Source: Rhabditoides inermis (taxonomy: Eukaryota > Nematoda > Chromadorea > Rhabditida > Rhabditidae). Taken from it: a stretch of 64,000 bases of DNA. Location: contig CAWZYM010000172.1 of assembly GCA_963966185.1 (NCBI GenBank), positions 1,097,001-1,161,000 of the forward strand, written 5' to 3'. Of the stretch, positions 39,926 through 50,520 are shown in pieces (within the stretch, counting starts at the first letter, position 1; every line of letters starts with the position of its first letter). A program made the translations under genes and the position numbers. Under the pieces are notes generated by a model that did no database searches, was not told the DNA's origin, and saw only the letters and a list, made by a program, of their open reading frames with translations.

Positions 39926-40950
39926 CAGTACTGTTCATCCGCGATGAGCCAGTTCCACGGATTCCACGGATTCCACGGAATCACCGGAATTTCTGTGACT
40001 GTCTCGCCACTCTCCCCTGTTCTCACAGTCTCTCGCTTTCTCCCCTCTCTCCTCGCATTCTCCCCTCTGGCAATATGATGGAGGGGAGAGAGCGAGTCAT
40101 GTAGTGGTTGATGATAAACTTTTTTCGGAATGAAGTTTTCATTAAACGAAATCATCATGGTCAATCATATTTTGATTCAAGCTTCACAAAAATATCATAT
40201 TTCATAGGTCTCAAATCAAATTCACGAGTTGTATATGTTCAGTACTGAATTCAGTTTTGACTTCAATATTCTATATGAAATGTATTACTGGTTGATCACA
40301 ATCCTTGATTTAGTCAGTAAATACATTTTATTGCAACTATTTTCGTCATTTGTTTATCTTTATTGATTGGTCCCCCGATATAGCAAACCCATTGATTGGT
40401 CCCCCGATACAGCAGTCTCTCTCGCTTTCCTCCCTCGTACTCCGCCACTCTGCCTCAAGCGGTTACAGTCTGCCGAACGACTGCTGTTGTGATTGGCTTC
40501 GCTTCTGCAACACTCGAAACTTCGAAATTTTGTTTTGATGAAACATAAATATGATATTGTAGTTCATCTTGTATTCGGAAACAAGAATATACCATGGTTC
40601 ATAGGGTTCCGATGAACTTTGTCTTTCGGATATAGCATCGAGCAGTCGATAGTGTTTTGAGAAACAAGCGACGATTCTTATTGTGATGTCTTTGACTTGT
40701 CGAGACGAGTAAAACAACATCTTTATTTTGATATTTCGACCATTTTGAAGAAACCCAGGTATCGCCACCCGGGCTTGTTTCCAGTTCAACTTGAGTGATT
40801 GTGCAATTGCGCATCCCACTCCCTCTTTTATGACCCTCTCCTATGTCTGCCGCACTCTCTATCCACGCCACTCTCTCACTACCCACGCTCACTCTTGGCA
40901 CCCATGCGCGTCACGTGAGTACTGTATGTTGGCGTGGGTAGTGAACGAAA
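39926..40950 (+). repeat. Left terminal inverted repeat of foldback element
   Basis: Matches the reverse complement of 41,814-42,839 until GTGAACGAAA, after which the arms diverge. It contains TTCCACGGA repeats near the end, polypyrimidine CTCTCCCCT stretches, an AT-rich middle, and a 29-bp tandem duplication starting ATTGATTGGTCCCCCGATA at 40,362 and 40,391. A minus-strand open frame of 118 codons (40,463-40,819) is kept in both arms with about seven substitutions. It matches no family I know and may be open by chance. Confidence 0.9.
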
Positions 40951-41813
40951 ATGGTCCAAATTTCAAAAATAAGATGTCATTTTACTTGTCTGAACGAGAC
41001 AAAAAACAGTGCAATAAAAATCTTTGCTGATTTTTAAAATACACCACCATGGTTTTGTGAGTACAGTACCCATGTGAGGGCGAGGGGAGGCATGACGTGG
41101 CTTGATGCCAAGACTCGGCATTTTGCCAAAGTGAAACAAAATTTTGCAACAAAACTGGTTTGCGCACGACGTTATTTGAGAAACCAGCTACGATTTTTGT
41201 TGCACTTTGGCAAAATGCCGAGTCTTGGCATCAAGCCACTGTACTCACAAAACCATGGTGGCGTGTTTTAAAAATCAGCAGATTTTTATTGCACTGTTTT
41301 TGTCTCGTTGAGACAAGTAAAAAGACATAGTGTTTTTGAAATTTGGACCATTTTGAACACATCCAGGAATTGCCACCCTGACTAATTGCCAGTTAAAGAT
41401 GAGTGACTGTGTGGCGGAGTGGCTTGATGCCAAGACTCGGCATTTTGCCAAAGGGAAAGAGCCATATAAGAGGGAGTTGGAGGTAGATTTGCGCATTTAC
41501 TCATCTTTGGCAATTAGTCCGGGTGGCAATTCCTGAATGTGTTCAAAATGGTCCAAATTTCAAAAATAAGATGTCATTTTACTTGTCTCAACGAGACAAA
41601 AACAGTGCAACAAAAATCGTAGCTGGTTTCTCAAATAACGTCGTGCGCAAACGAGACTGGTCTGAAAGCGTGGACTTCATGGTGTTAGTTGCTTATGTCC
41701 TTATGAGACCTCTTTTTCAAGCTCGCGATTGAAATGCGATTGAAATGTGCATTCCGTGCTTGTGATTGAGACAGTATTTCATGTTTTCTAGGATTCCGAT
41801 GAAGTTCACTATA
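40951..41813. repeat. Central region of foldback element, nested inverted repeats
   Basis: Made almost entirely of smaller repeats. A GTGGCTTGATGCC... block occurs at 41,097-41,133 (+), 41,203-41,239 (-) and 41,419-41,453 (+). A 48-bp block at 41,158-41,205 returns inverted at 41,605-41,652. The stretch 40,950-41,068 returns inverted at 41,239-41,352. The stretch 41,291-41,405 returns inverted at 41,499-41,610. The 41,524-41,633 copy aligns without gaps to the module in the right TIR starting GTGGCGATACCTGG at 41,995, with 22 mismatches in 110 by hand count (about 80 per cent). No transposase is encoded. Confidence 0.85.
41412..41422 (+). promoter_or_regulatory. A-box-like motif in the mobile element
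   Basis: TGGCGGAGTGG matches all fixed positions of TGGCNNAGTGG. The surrounding GTGTGGCGGAGTGGCT differs at one base from the satellite tRNA-like element (GTGTGGCGGAATGGCT). I see no B box at tRNA distance downstream, so promoter activity is doubtful. Confidence 0.35.
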
Positions 41814-42839
41814 TTTCGTTCACTACCCACGCCAACATACAGTACTCACGTGACGCGCATGGGTGCCAAGAGTGAGCGTGGGTAGTGAGAGAGTGGCGTG
41901 GATAGAGAGTGCGGCAGACATAGGAGAGGGTCATAAAAGAGGGAGTGGGATGCGCAATTGCACAATCACTCAAGTTGAACTGGAAACAAGCCCGGGTGGC
42001 GATACCTGGGTTTCTTCAAAATGGTCGAAATATCAAAATAAAGATGTTTTTTTACTCGTCTCGACAAGCCAAAGACATCACAACAAAAATCGTCGCTTGT
42101 TTCTCAAAACACTATCGACTGCTCGATGCTATATCCGAAAGACAAAGTTCATCGGAACCCTATGAACCATGGTATATTCTTGTTTCTGAATACAAGATGA
42201 ACTACAATACCATACTTATGTTTCATCAAAACAAAATTTCGAAGCTTCGAGTGTTGCAGAAGCGAAGCCAATCACAACAGCAGTCGTTCGGCAGACTGTA
42301 ACCGCTTGAGGCAGAGTGGCGGAGTACGAGGGAGGAAAGCGAGAGAGACTGCTGTATCGGGGGACCAATCAATGGGTTTGCTATATTGGGGGACCAATCA
42401 ATAAAGAAAAACAAATGACGAAAATAGTTGCAATAAAATGTATTTACTGACTAAATCAAGGATTGTGATCAACCAGTAATACATTTCATATAGAATATTG
42501 AAGTCAAAACTGAATTCAGTACTGAACATATACAACTCGTGAATTTGATTTGAGACCTATGAAATATGATATATTTGTGAAGCTTGAATCAAAATATGAT
42601 TGACCATGATGATTTCGTTTAATGAAAACTTCATTCCGAAAAAAGTTTATCATCAACCACTACATAGACTCGCTCTCTCCCCTCCATCATATTGCCAGAG
42701 GGGACAATGCGAGGAGAGAGGGGAGAAAGCGAGAGACTGTGAGAACAGGAGAGAGTGGCGAGACAGTCACAGAAATTCCGGTGATTCCGTGGAATCCGTG
42801 GAATCCACGGAACTGGCTCATCGCGGATGAACAGTACTG
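41814..42839 (-). repeat. Right terminal inverted repeat of foldback element
   Basis: Mirror of the left arm. Differences include CCGTGG against CCACGG near the tip and GATATATTTG against the left-arm equivalent. The TA-CAGTACTCACG motif at 41,838-41,850 resembles a second transposon end inside the arm. It holds a TATA-like CATAAAAG at 41,932. Confidence 0.9.
41932..41971 (+). promoter_or_regulatory. TATA-like plus initiator-like pair in right TIR
   Basis: CATAAAAG at 41,932-41,939 is followed by TCACTC at 41,966-41,971. The related central module has TATAAG at 41,465 and TTACTCAT near 41,497, with the same spacing of about 34 bp. The left arm carries the mirror image (40,793-40,832). A promoter is only suggested. 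Confidence 0.25.
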
Positions 42840-42841
42840 TA
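42840..42841. other. Target-site duplication TA, right
   Basis: Second copy of the TA target. The linker resumes at 42,842 with GCCATTCCGCC, leading to anchor 42897. Confidence 0.9.
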
Positions 42842-42842
42842 G

Positions 42843-42860
42843 CCATTCCGCCACACGTGA
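42843..42860 (-). pseudogene. tRNA-like element split by the transposon (A-box half)
   Basis: The A box (42,853-42,843 on minus) stays intact. The rest, including the B box and T-run, is left at 39,875-39,925, so the two boxes are now about 2.9 kb apart. The break falls in what would be the D-loop. This is the only split copy in the window. Confidence 0.6.
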
Positions 42861-44493
42861 TTTCTTTTCGAATGATCATTTTAGAACATCCACCAGTTGA
42901 TCGGTAAAATGACGAAAAAACTCGCAGTCCGACTCGCAATCCAACTCGCAATCCGACTGGCAACCCAACTCGCATTCAAACTCACAATCCAACTCGCAAT
43001 CCGACTCGCAATCCAACTCGCAATCCAACTCGCAATCCGACTCGCAACCCAACTCGCAGTCAAACTCACAATCCAACTCGCAATCCGACTCGCAATCCGA
43101 CTCGCAATCCGGCTCGCAATCCAACTCGCAATCCAACTCGCAATCCGACTCGCAACCCAACTCGCATTCAAACTCGCAATCCAACTCGCAATCCGACTCG
43201 CAATCCGACTCGCAATTCGACTCGCAATCCGACTCGCTATCCGACTCGCAATCCAACTCGCATACCGACTCCCAATCCGACTTCAATCGCACCCATCGTC
43301 TCAAAAAAACAAAACTTCTGCCTAGATTCAAACTCGGGTCGTTTGAGTAGTAGACCAGCTCGCTAGCCATTCCGCCACACGTGCTTTCTTTTCGGATGAT
43401 CATTTTAGAACATCCACCAGTTGATAGGTAAAATGACGAAAAAAAACTCGCAGTCCGACTCGCAATCCAACTCGCAATCCGACTCGCAATCCAACTCGCA
43501 ATCCGACTCGCAACCCAACTCGCATTCAAACTCGCAATCCAACTCGCAATCCGACTCGCAATCCGACTCGCAATCCAACTCGCAATCCGACTCGCAATCC
43601 GACTCGCAAACCGACTCGCTATCCGACTCGCAATCCGACTCGCGCAATCCGACTCGCGCAATCCGACTCGCAATCCGACTCGCAATCCGACTCGCAATCC
43701 GACTCGCAGTCCGACTCGCAATCCAACTCGCAATCCAACTCGCAATCCGACTCGCAATCCGAATCGCAATCCGACTCGCAATCCGACTCGCAATCCGACT
43801 CGCAATCCGACTCACAATCCGACTCGCAATCCGACTCGCAATCCGACTCGCAATCCGACTCGCAAACCGACTCGCAATCCGACTCGCAATCCGACTCGCA
43901 ATCCGACTCGCAGTCCGACTCGCAATCCGACTCGCAATCCGATTCGCAATCCAACTCGCAATCCGACTCGCAATCCGACTTCAATTGCACCCATCGTCAC
44001 AAAAATCAAAACTTTTGCCCAGAATCAAACTCGGGTCGTTTGAGTAGTAGACCAGCTCGCTAGCCATTCCGCCACACGTGCTTTCTTTTCGGATGATCAT
44101 TTTAAAACATCCACCAGTTGATCGGTAAAATGACGAAAAAACTAGCAGTCCGACTCGCAATCCAACTCGCAATCCGACTCGCAACCCAACTCGCAATCAA
44201 ACTCACAATCCAACTCGCAATCCGACTCGCAATCCGACTCGCAATCCGACTCGCAATCCGACTCGCAATCCGACTCACAATCCGACTCGCAATCCGACTC
44301 GCAATCCAACTCGCAATCCGACTCGCAATCCGACTTCAATTGCACCCATCGTTTAAAAAAAAAACTTCTGCCTAGATTCAAACTCGGGTCGTTTGAGTAG
44401 TAGACCAGCTCGCTAGCCATTCCGCCACACGTGCTTTCTTTTCGGATGATCATTTTAGAACATCCACCAGTTGATTGGTAAAATGACAAAAAA

Positions 44494-45301
44494 AACTCGC
44501 AGTCCGACTCGCAATCCAACTCGCAATCCGACTCGCAATCCGACTCGCATACCGACTCGCAATCCAACTCGCAGTCCGACTCGCAGTCCGACTCGCAATC
44601 CGACTCGCAATCCGACTCGCAATCCAACTCGCAATCCGACTCGCAATCCGACTCGCAATCCGACTCGCAATCCGACTCGCAATCCGACTCGCAATCCGAC
44701 TCGCATACCGACTCGCAATCCAACTCGCAATCCGACTCGCAATCCGACTCGCAATCCGACTCGCAATCCGACTCGCAATCCGACTCGCAATCCGACTCGC
44801 AATCCGACTCGCAATCCGACTCGCAATCCAACTCGCAATCCGACTCGCAATCCGACTCGCAATCCGACTCGCAATCCGACTCGCAATCCGACTCGCAATC
44901 CGACTCGCAATCCGACTCGCATACCGACTCGCAATCCAACTCGCAATCCGACTCGCATACCGACTCGCAATCCAACTCGCAATCCGACTCGCAATCCGAC
45001 TCGCAATCCGACTCGCAATCCGACTCGCAATCCGACTCGCAATCCGACTCGCAATCCGACTCGCAATCCGACTCGCAATCCAACTCGCAATCCGACTCGC
45101 AATCCGACTCGCAATCCGACTCGCAATCCGACTCGCAATCCGACTCGCAATCCGACTCGCAATCCGACTCGCAATCCGACTCGCAATCCGACTCGCAATC
45201 CGACTCGCAATCCGACTCGCATACCGACTCGCAATCCAACTCGCAATCTGACTCGCAATCCGACTCGCAATCCAACTCGCAATCCGACTCGCAATCCGAC
45301 T
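44494..45301 (+). repeat. Long 12-mer tract after TTGATTGG linker 44471
   Basis: Uninterrupted 12-mers with GCATACC markers, each followed by a CCAACTC unit, giving blocks of 8-10 consensus units. The same marker pairing characterises tracts 45,468-46,757, 49,200-50,520, 55,500-56,285 and 57,555-58,946, so these tracts share an ancestor. Confidence 0.8.
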
Positions 45302-48300
45302 TCAATTGCACCCATCGTCTCAAAAAAAACAAAACTTCTTCCTAGATTCAAACTCGGGTCGTTTGAGTAGTAGACCAGCTCGCTAGCCATTCCGCCACAC
45401 GTGCTTTCTTTTCGGATGATCATTTTAGAACATCCACCAGTTGATAGGTAAAATGACGAAAAAAAAACTCGCAGTCCGACTCGCAATCCAACTCGCAATC
45501 CGACTCGCAATCCAACTCGCAATCCGACTCGCAACCCAACTCGCATTCAAACTCGCAATCCAACTCCCATCCGACTCGCAATCCGACTCGCAATCCAACT
45601 CGCAATCCGACTCGCAATCCGACTCGCAAACCGACTCGCTATCCGACTCGCAATCCGACTCGCGCAATCCGACTCGCGCAATCCGACTCGCGCAATCCGA
45701 CTCGCAGTCCGACTCGCAATCCGACTCGCAGTCCGACTCGCAATCCAACTCGCAATCCAACTCGCAATCCGACTCGCAATCCGACTCGCAATCCGACTCG
45801 CAATCCGACTCGCAATCCGACTCGCAATCCGACTCGCAATCCGACTCGCAATCCGACTCACAATCCGACTCGCAATCCGACTCGCAATCCGACTCGCAAT
45901 CCAACTCGCAATCCGACTCGCAATCCGACTCGCAATCCGACTCGCAATCCGACTCGCAATCCGACTCGCAATCCGACTCGCAATCCGACTCGCATACCGA
46001 CTCGCAATCCAACTCGCAATCCGACTCGCAATCCGACTCGCAATCCGACTCGCAATCCGACTCGCAATCCGACTCGCAATCCGACTCGCAATCCGACTCG
46101 CAATCCGACTCGCAATCCAACTCGCAATCCGACTCGCAATCCGACTCGCAATCCGACTCGCAATCCGACTCGCAATCCGACTCGCAATCCGACTCGCAAT
46201 CCGACTCGCAATCCGACTCGCATACCGACTCGCAATCCAACTCGCAATCCGACTCGCAATCCGACTCGCAATCCGACTCGCAATCCGACTCGCAATCCGA
46301 CTCGCAATCCGACTCGCAATCCGACTCGCAATCCAACTCGCAATCCGACTCGCAATCCGACTCGCAATCCGACTCGCAATCCGACTCGCAATCCGACTCG
46401 CAATCCGACTCGCAATCCGACTCGCATACCGACTCGCAATCCAACTCGCAATCCGACTCGCAATCCGACTCGCAATCCGACTCGCAATCCGACTCGCAAT
46501 CCGACTCGCAATCCGACTCGCAATCCGACTCGCAATCCGACTCGCAATCCAACTCGCAATCCGACTCGCAATCCGACTCGCAATCCGACTCGCAATCCGA
46601 CTCGCAATCCGACTCGCAATCCGACTCGCAATCCGACTCGCAATCCGACTCGCAATCCGACTCGCAATCCGACTCGCATACCGACTCGCAATCCAACTCG
46701 CAATCTGACTCGCAATCCGACTCGCAATCCAACTCGCAATCCGACTCGCAATCCGACTTCAATTGCACCCATCGTCTCAAAAAAAACAAAACTTCTTCCT
46801 AGATTCAAACTCGGGTCGTTTGAGTAGTAGACCAGCTCGCTAGCCATTCCGCCACACGTGCTTTCTTTTCGGATGATCATTTTAGAACATCCACCAGTTG
46901 ATAGGTAAAATGACGAAAAAAAAACTCGCAGTCCGACTCGCAATCCAACTCGCAATCCGACTCGCAATCCAACTCGCAATCCGACTCGCAACCCAACTCG
47001 CATTCAAACTCGCAATCCAACTCCCATCCGACTCGCAATCCGACTCGCAATCCAACTCGCAATCCGACTCGCAATCCGACTCGCAAACCGACTCGCTATC
47101 CGACTCGCAATCCGACTCGCGCAATCCGACTCGCGCAATCCGACTCGCGCAATCCGACTCGCAGTCCGACTCGCAATCCGACTCGCAGTCCGACTCGCAA
47201 TCCAACTCGCAATCCAACTCGCAATCCGACTCGCAATCCGACTCGCAATCCGACTCGCAATCCGACTCGCAATCCGACTCGCAATCCGACTCGCAATCCG
47301 GCTCGCAATCCAACTCGCAATCCAACTCGCAATCCGACTCGCAACCCGACTCGCATTCAAACTCGCAATCCAACTCGCAATCCGACTCGCAATCCGACTC
47401 GCTATCCGACTCGCAATCCGACTCGCAATCCGACTCGCAATCCAACTCGCAATCCAACTCGCAATCCGACTCGCAATCCGACTCGCAATCCGACTCGCGC
47501 AATCCGACTCGCAATCCGACTCGCGCAATCCGACTCGCAATCCGACTCGCAATCCGACTTCAATTGCACCGATCGTCACAAAAATCAAAACTTTTGCCCA
47601 GAATCAAACTCGGGTCGTTTGAGTAGTAGACCAGCTCGCTAGCCATTCCGCCACACGTGATTTCTTTTCGAATGATCATTTTAGAACATCCACCAGTTGA
47701 TCGGTAAAATGACGAAAAAACTCGCAGTCCGACTCGCAATCCAACTCGCAATCCGACTGGCAACCCAACTCGCATTCAAACTCACAATCCAACTCGCAAT
47801 CCGACTCGCAATCCGACTCGCAATCCAACTCGCAATCCGACTCGCAACCCAACTCGCAGTCAAACTCACAATCCAACTCGCAATCCGACTCGCAATCCGA
47901 CTCGCAATCCGGCTCGCAATCCAACTCGCAATCCAACTCGCAATCCGACTCGCAACCCAACTCGCATTCAAACTCGCAATCCAACTCGCAATCCGACTCG
48001 CAATCCGACTCGCAATTCGACTCGCAATTCGACTCGCTATCCGACTCGCAATCCAACTCGCATACCGACTCCCAATCCGACTTCAATCGCACCCATCGTC
48101 TCAAAAAAACAAAACTTCTGCCTAGATTCAAACTCGGGTCGTTTGAGTAGTAGACCAGCTCGCTAGCCATTCCGCCACACGTGCTTTCTTTTCGGATGAT
48201 CATTTTAGAACATCCACCAGTTGATAGGTAAAATGACGAAAAAAAACTCGCAGTCCGACTCGCAATCCAACTCGCAATGCGACTCGCAATCCAACTCGCA

Positions 48301-49199
48301 ATCCGACTCGCAACCCAACTCGCATTCAAACTCGCAATCCAACTCGCAATCCGACTCGCAATCCGACTCGCAATCCAACTCGCAATCCGACTCGCAATCC
48401 GACTCGCAAACCGACTCGCTATCCGACTCGCAATCCGACTCGCGCAATCCGACTCGCGCAATCCGACTCGCAATCCGACTCGCAATCCGACTCGCAATCC
48501 GACTCGCAGTCCGACTCGCAATCCAACTCGCAATCCAACTCGCAATCCGACTCGCAATCCGAATCGCAATCCGACTCGCAATCCGACTCGCAATCCGACT
48601 CGCAATCCGACTCACAATCCGACTCGCAATCCGACTCGCAATCCGACTCGCAATCCAACTCGCAATCCGACTCGCAATCCGACTTCAATTGCACCCATCG
48701 TCACAAAAATCAAAACTTTTGCCCAGAATCAAACTCGGGTCGTTTGAGTAGTAGACCAGCTCGCTAGCCATTCCGCCACACGTGCTTTCTTTTCGGATGA
48801 TCATTTTAAAACATCCACCAGTTGATCGGTAAAATGACGAAAAAACTCGCAGTCCGACTCGCAATCCAACTCGCAATCCGACTCGCAACCCAACTCGCAA
48901 TCAAACTCACAATCCAACTCGCAATCCGACTCGCAATCCGACTCGCAATCCGACTCGCAATCCGACTCGCAATCCGACTCACAATCCGACTCGCAATCCG
49001 ACTCGCAATCCAACTCGCAATCCGACTCGCAATCCGACTTCAATTGCACCCATCGTTTAAAAAAAAACTTCTGCCTAGATTCAAACTCGGGTCGTTTGAG
49101 TAGTAGACCAGCTCGCTAGCCATTCCGCCACACGTGCTTTCTTTTCGGATGATCATTTTAGAACATCCACCAGTTGATTGGTAAAATGACAAAAAAAAA

Positions 49200-50520
49200 C
49201 TCGCAGTCCGACTCGCAATCCAACTCGCAATCCGACTCGCAATCCGACTCGCATACCGACTCGCAATCCAACTCGCAGTCCGACTCGCAGTCCGACTCGC
49301 AATCCGACTCGCAATCCGACTCGCAATCCGACTCGCATACCGACTCGCAATCCAACTCGCAATCCGACTCGCAATCCGACTCGCAATCCGACTCGCAATC
49401 CGACTCGCAATCCGACTCGCAATCCGACTCGCATACCGACTCGCAATCCAACTCGCAGTCCGACTCGCAGTCCGACTCGCAATCCGACTCGCAATCCGAC
49501 TCGCAATCCAACTCGCAATCCGACTCGCAATCCGACTCGCAATCCGACTCGCAATCCGACTCGCAATCCGACTCGCATACCGACTCGCAATCCGACTCGC
49601 AATCCGACTCGCAATCCGACTCGCAATCCGACTCGCAATCCGACTCGCAATCCGACTCGCAATCCGACTCGCAATCCGACTCGCATACCGACTCGCAATC
49701 CAACTCGCAATCCGACTCGCAATCCGACTCGCAATCCGACTCGCAATCCGACTCGCAATCCGACTCGCAATCCGACTCGCATACCGACTCGCAATCCAAC
49801 TCGCAGTCCGACTCGCAGTCCGACTCGCAATCCGACTCGCAATCCGACTCGCAATCCAACTCGCAATCCGACTCGCAATCCGACTCGCAATCCGACTCGC
49901 AATCCGACTCGCAATCCGACTCGCATACCGACTCGCAATCCGACTCGCAATCCGACTCGCAATCCGACTCGCAATCCGACTCGCAATCCGACTCGCAATC
50001 CGACTCGCAATCCGACTCGCAATCCAACTCGCAATCCGACTCGCAATCCAACTCGCAATCCGACTCGCAATCCGACTCGCAATCCGACTCGCAATCCGAC
50101 TCGCAATCCGACTCGCAATCCGACTCGCAATCCGACTCGCAATCCGACTCGCATACCGACTCGCAATCCAACTCGCAATCCGACTCGCATACCGACTCGC
50201 AATCCAACTCGCAATCCGACTCGCAATCCGACTCGCAATCCGACTCGCAATCCGACTCGCAATCCGACTCGCAATCCGACTCGCAATCCGACTCGCAATC
50301 CGACTCGCAATCCAACTCGCAATCCGACTCGCAATCCGACTCGCAATCCGACTCGCAATCCGACTCGCAATCCGACTCGCAATCCGACTCGCAATCCGAC
50401 TCGCAATCCGACTCGCAATCCGACTCGCAATCCGACTCGCATACCGACTCGCAATCCAACTCGCAATCTGACTCGCAATCCGACTCGCAATCCAACTCGC
50501 AATCCGACTCGCAATCCGAC
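49200..50520 (+). repeat. Tract with 348-bp internal duplication
   Basis: CATACC occurs at 49,432, 49,576, 49,684, 49,780 and 49,924. The spacings 144, 108 and 96 then restart, so the block from 49,432 repeats at 49,780 (348 bp, 29 x 12). At 49,252, 49,432 and 49,780 the marker is followed by a CCAACTC unit and then two GCAGTC units. Confidence 0.8.

Larger units (their letters stand above)
39926..42839. mobile_element. Foldback transposable element, non-autonomous, TA target
   Basis: A 2,914-bp sequence unrelated to the satellite, interrupting one linker. Both ends start CAGTACTGTTCATCCGCGAT reading inward, and the two arms are inverted copies of about 1,025 bp differing by roughly a few per cent. 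It is flanked by TA on both sides. The distance between anchors 39369 and 42897 exceeds that between the matching 35065 and 35677 by exactly 2,916 bp, which is the element plus one TA. TA duplication and CAGT-type ends fit the IS630/Tc1/mariner group (family knowledge); the long arms make it a foldback form. I see no transposase: the open frames are short and resemble no DDE domain. Paralogous empty sites lie near 35,612, 37,406 and 47,640. Confidence 0.88.

Noticed and set aside
41863..42165. 100-codon open frame in the right TIR overlapping the 118-codon one
   Set aside because: Overlaps the other frame in a different register, with no recognisable domain; probably chance.
41945..42301. 118-codon open frame in the right TIR (mirrored at 40,463-40,819)
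   Set aside because: Kept in both arms, but the arms are only a few per cent apart so an open frame is expected. A related stretch in the core keeps similar residues with no clear codon-position bias. There is no known domain, and no transposase signature.
39926..42839. LTR retrotransposon
   Set aside because: The terminal repeats are inverted rather than direct, the target duplication is only TA, and there is no primer-binding site, polypurine tract or reverse transcriptase.
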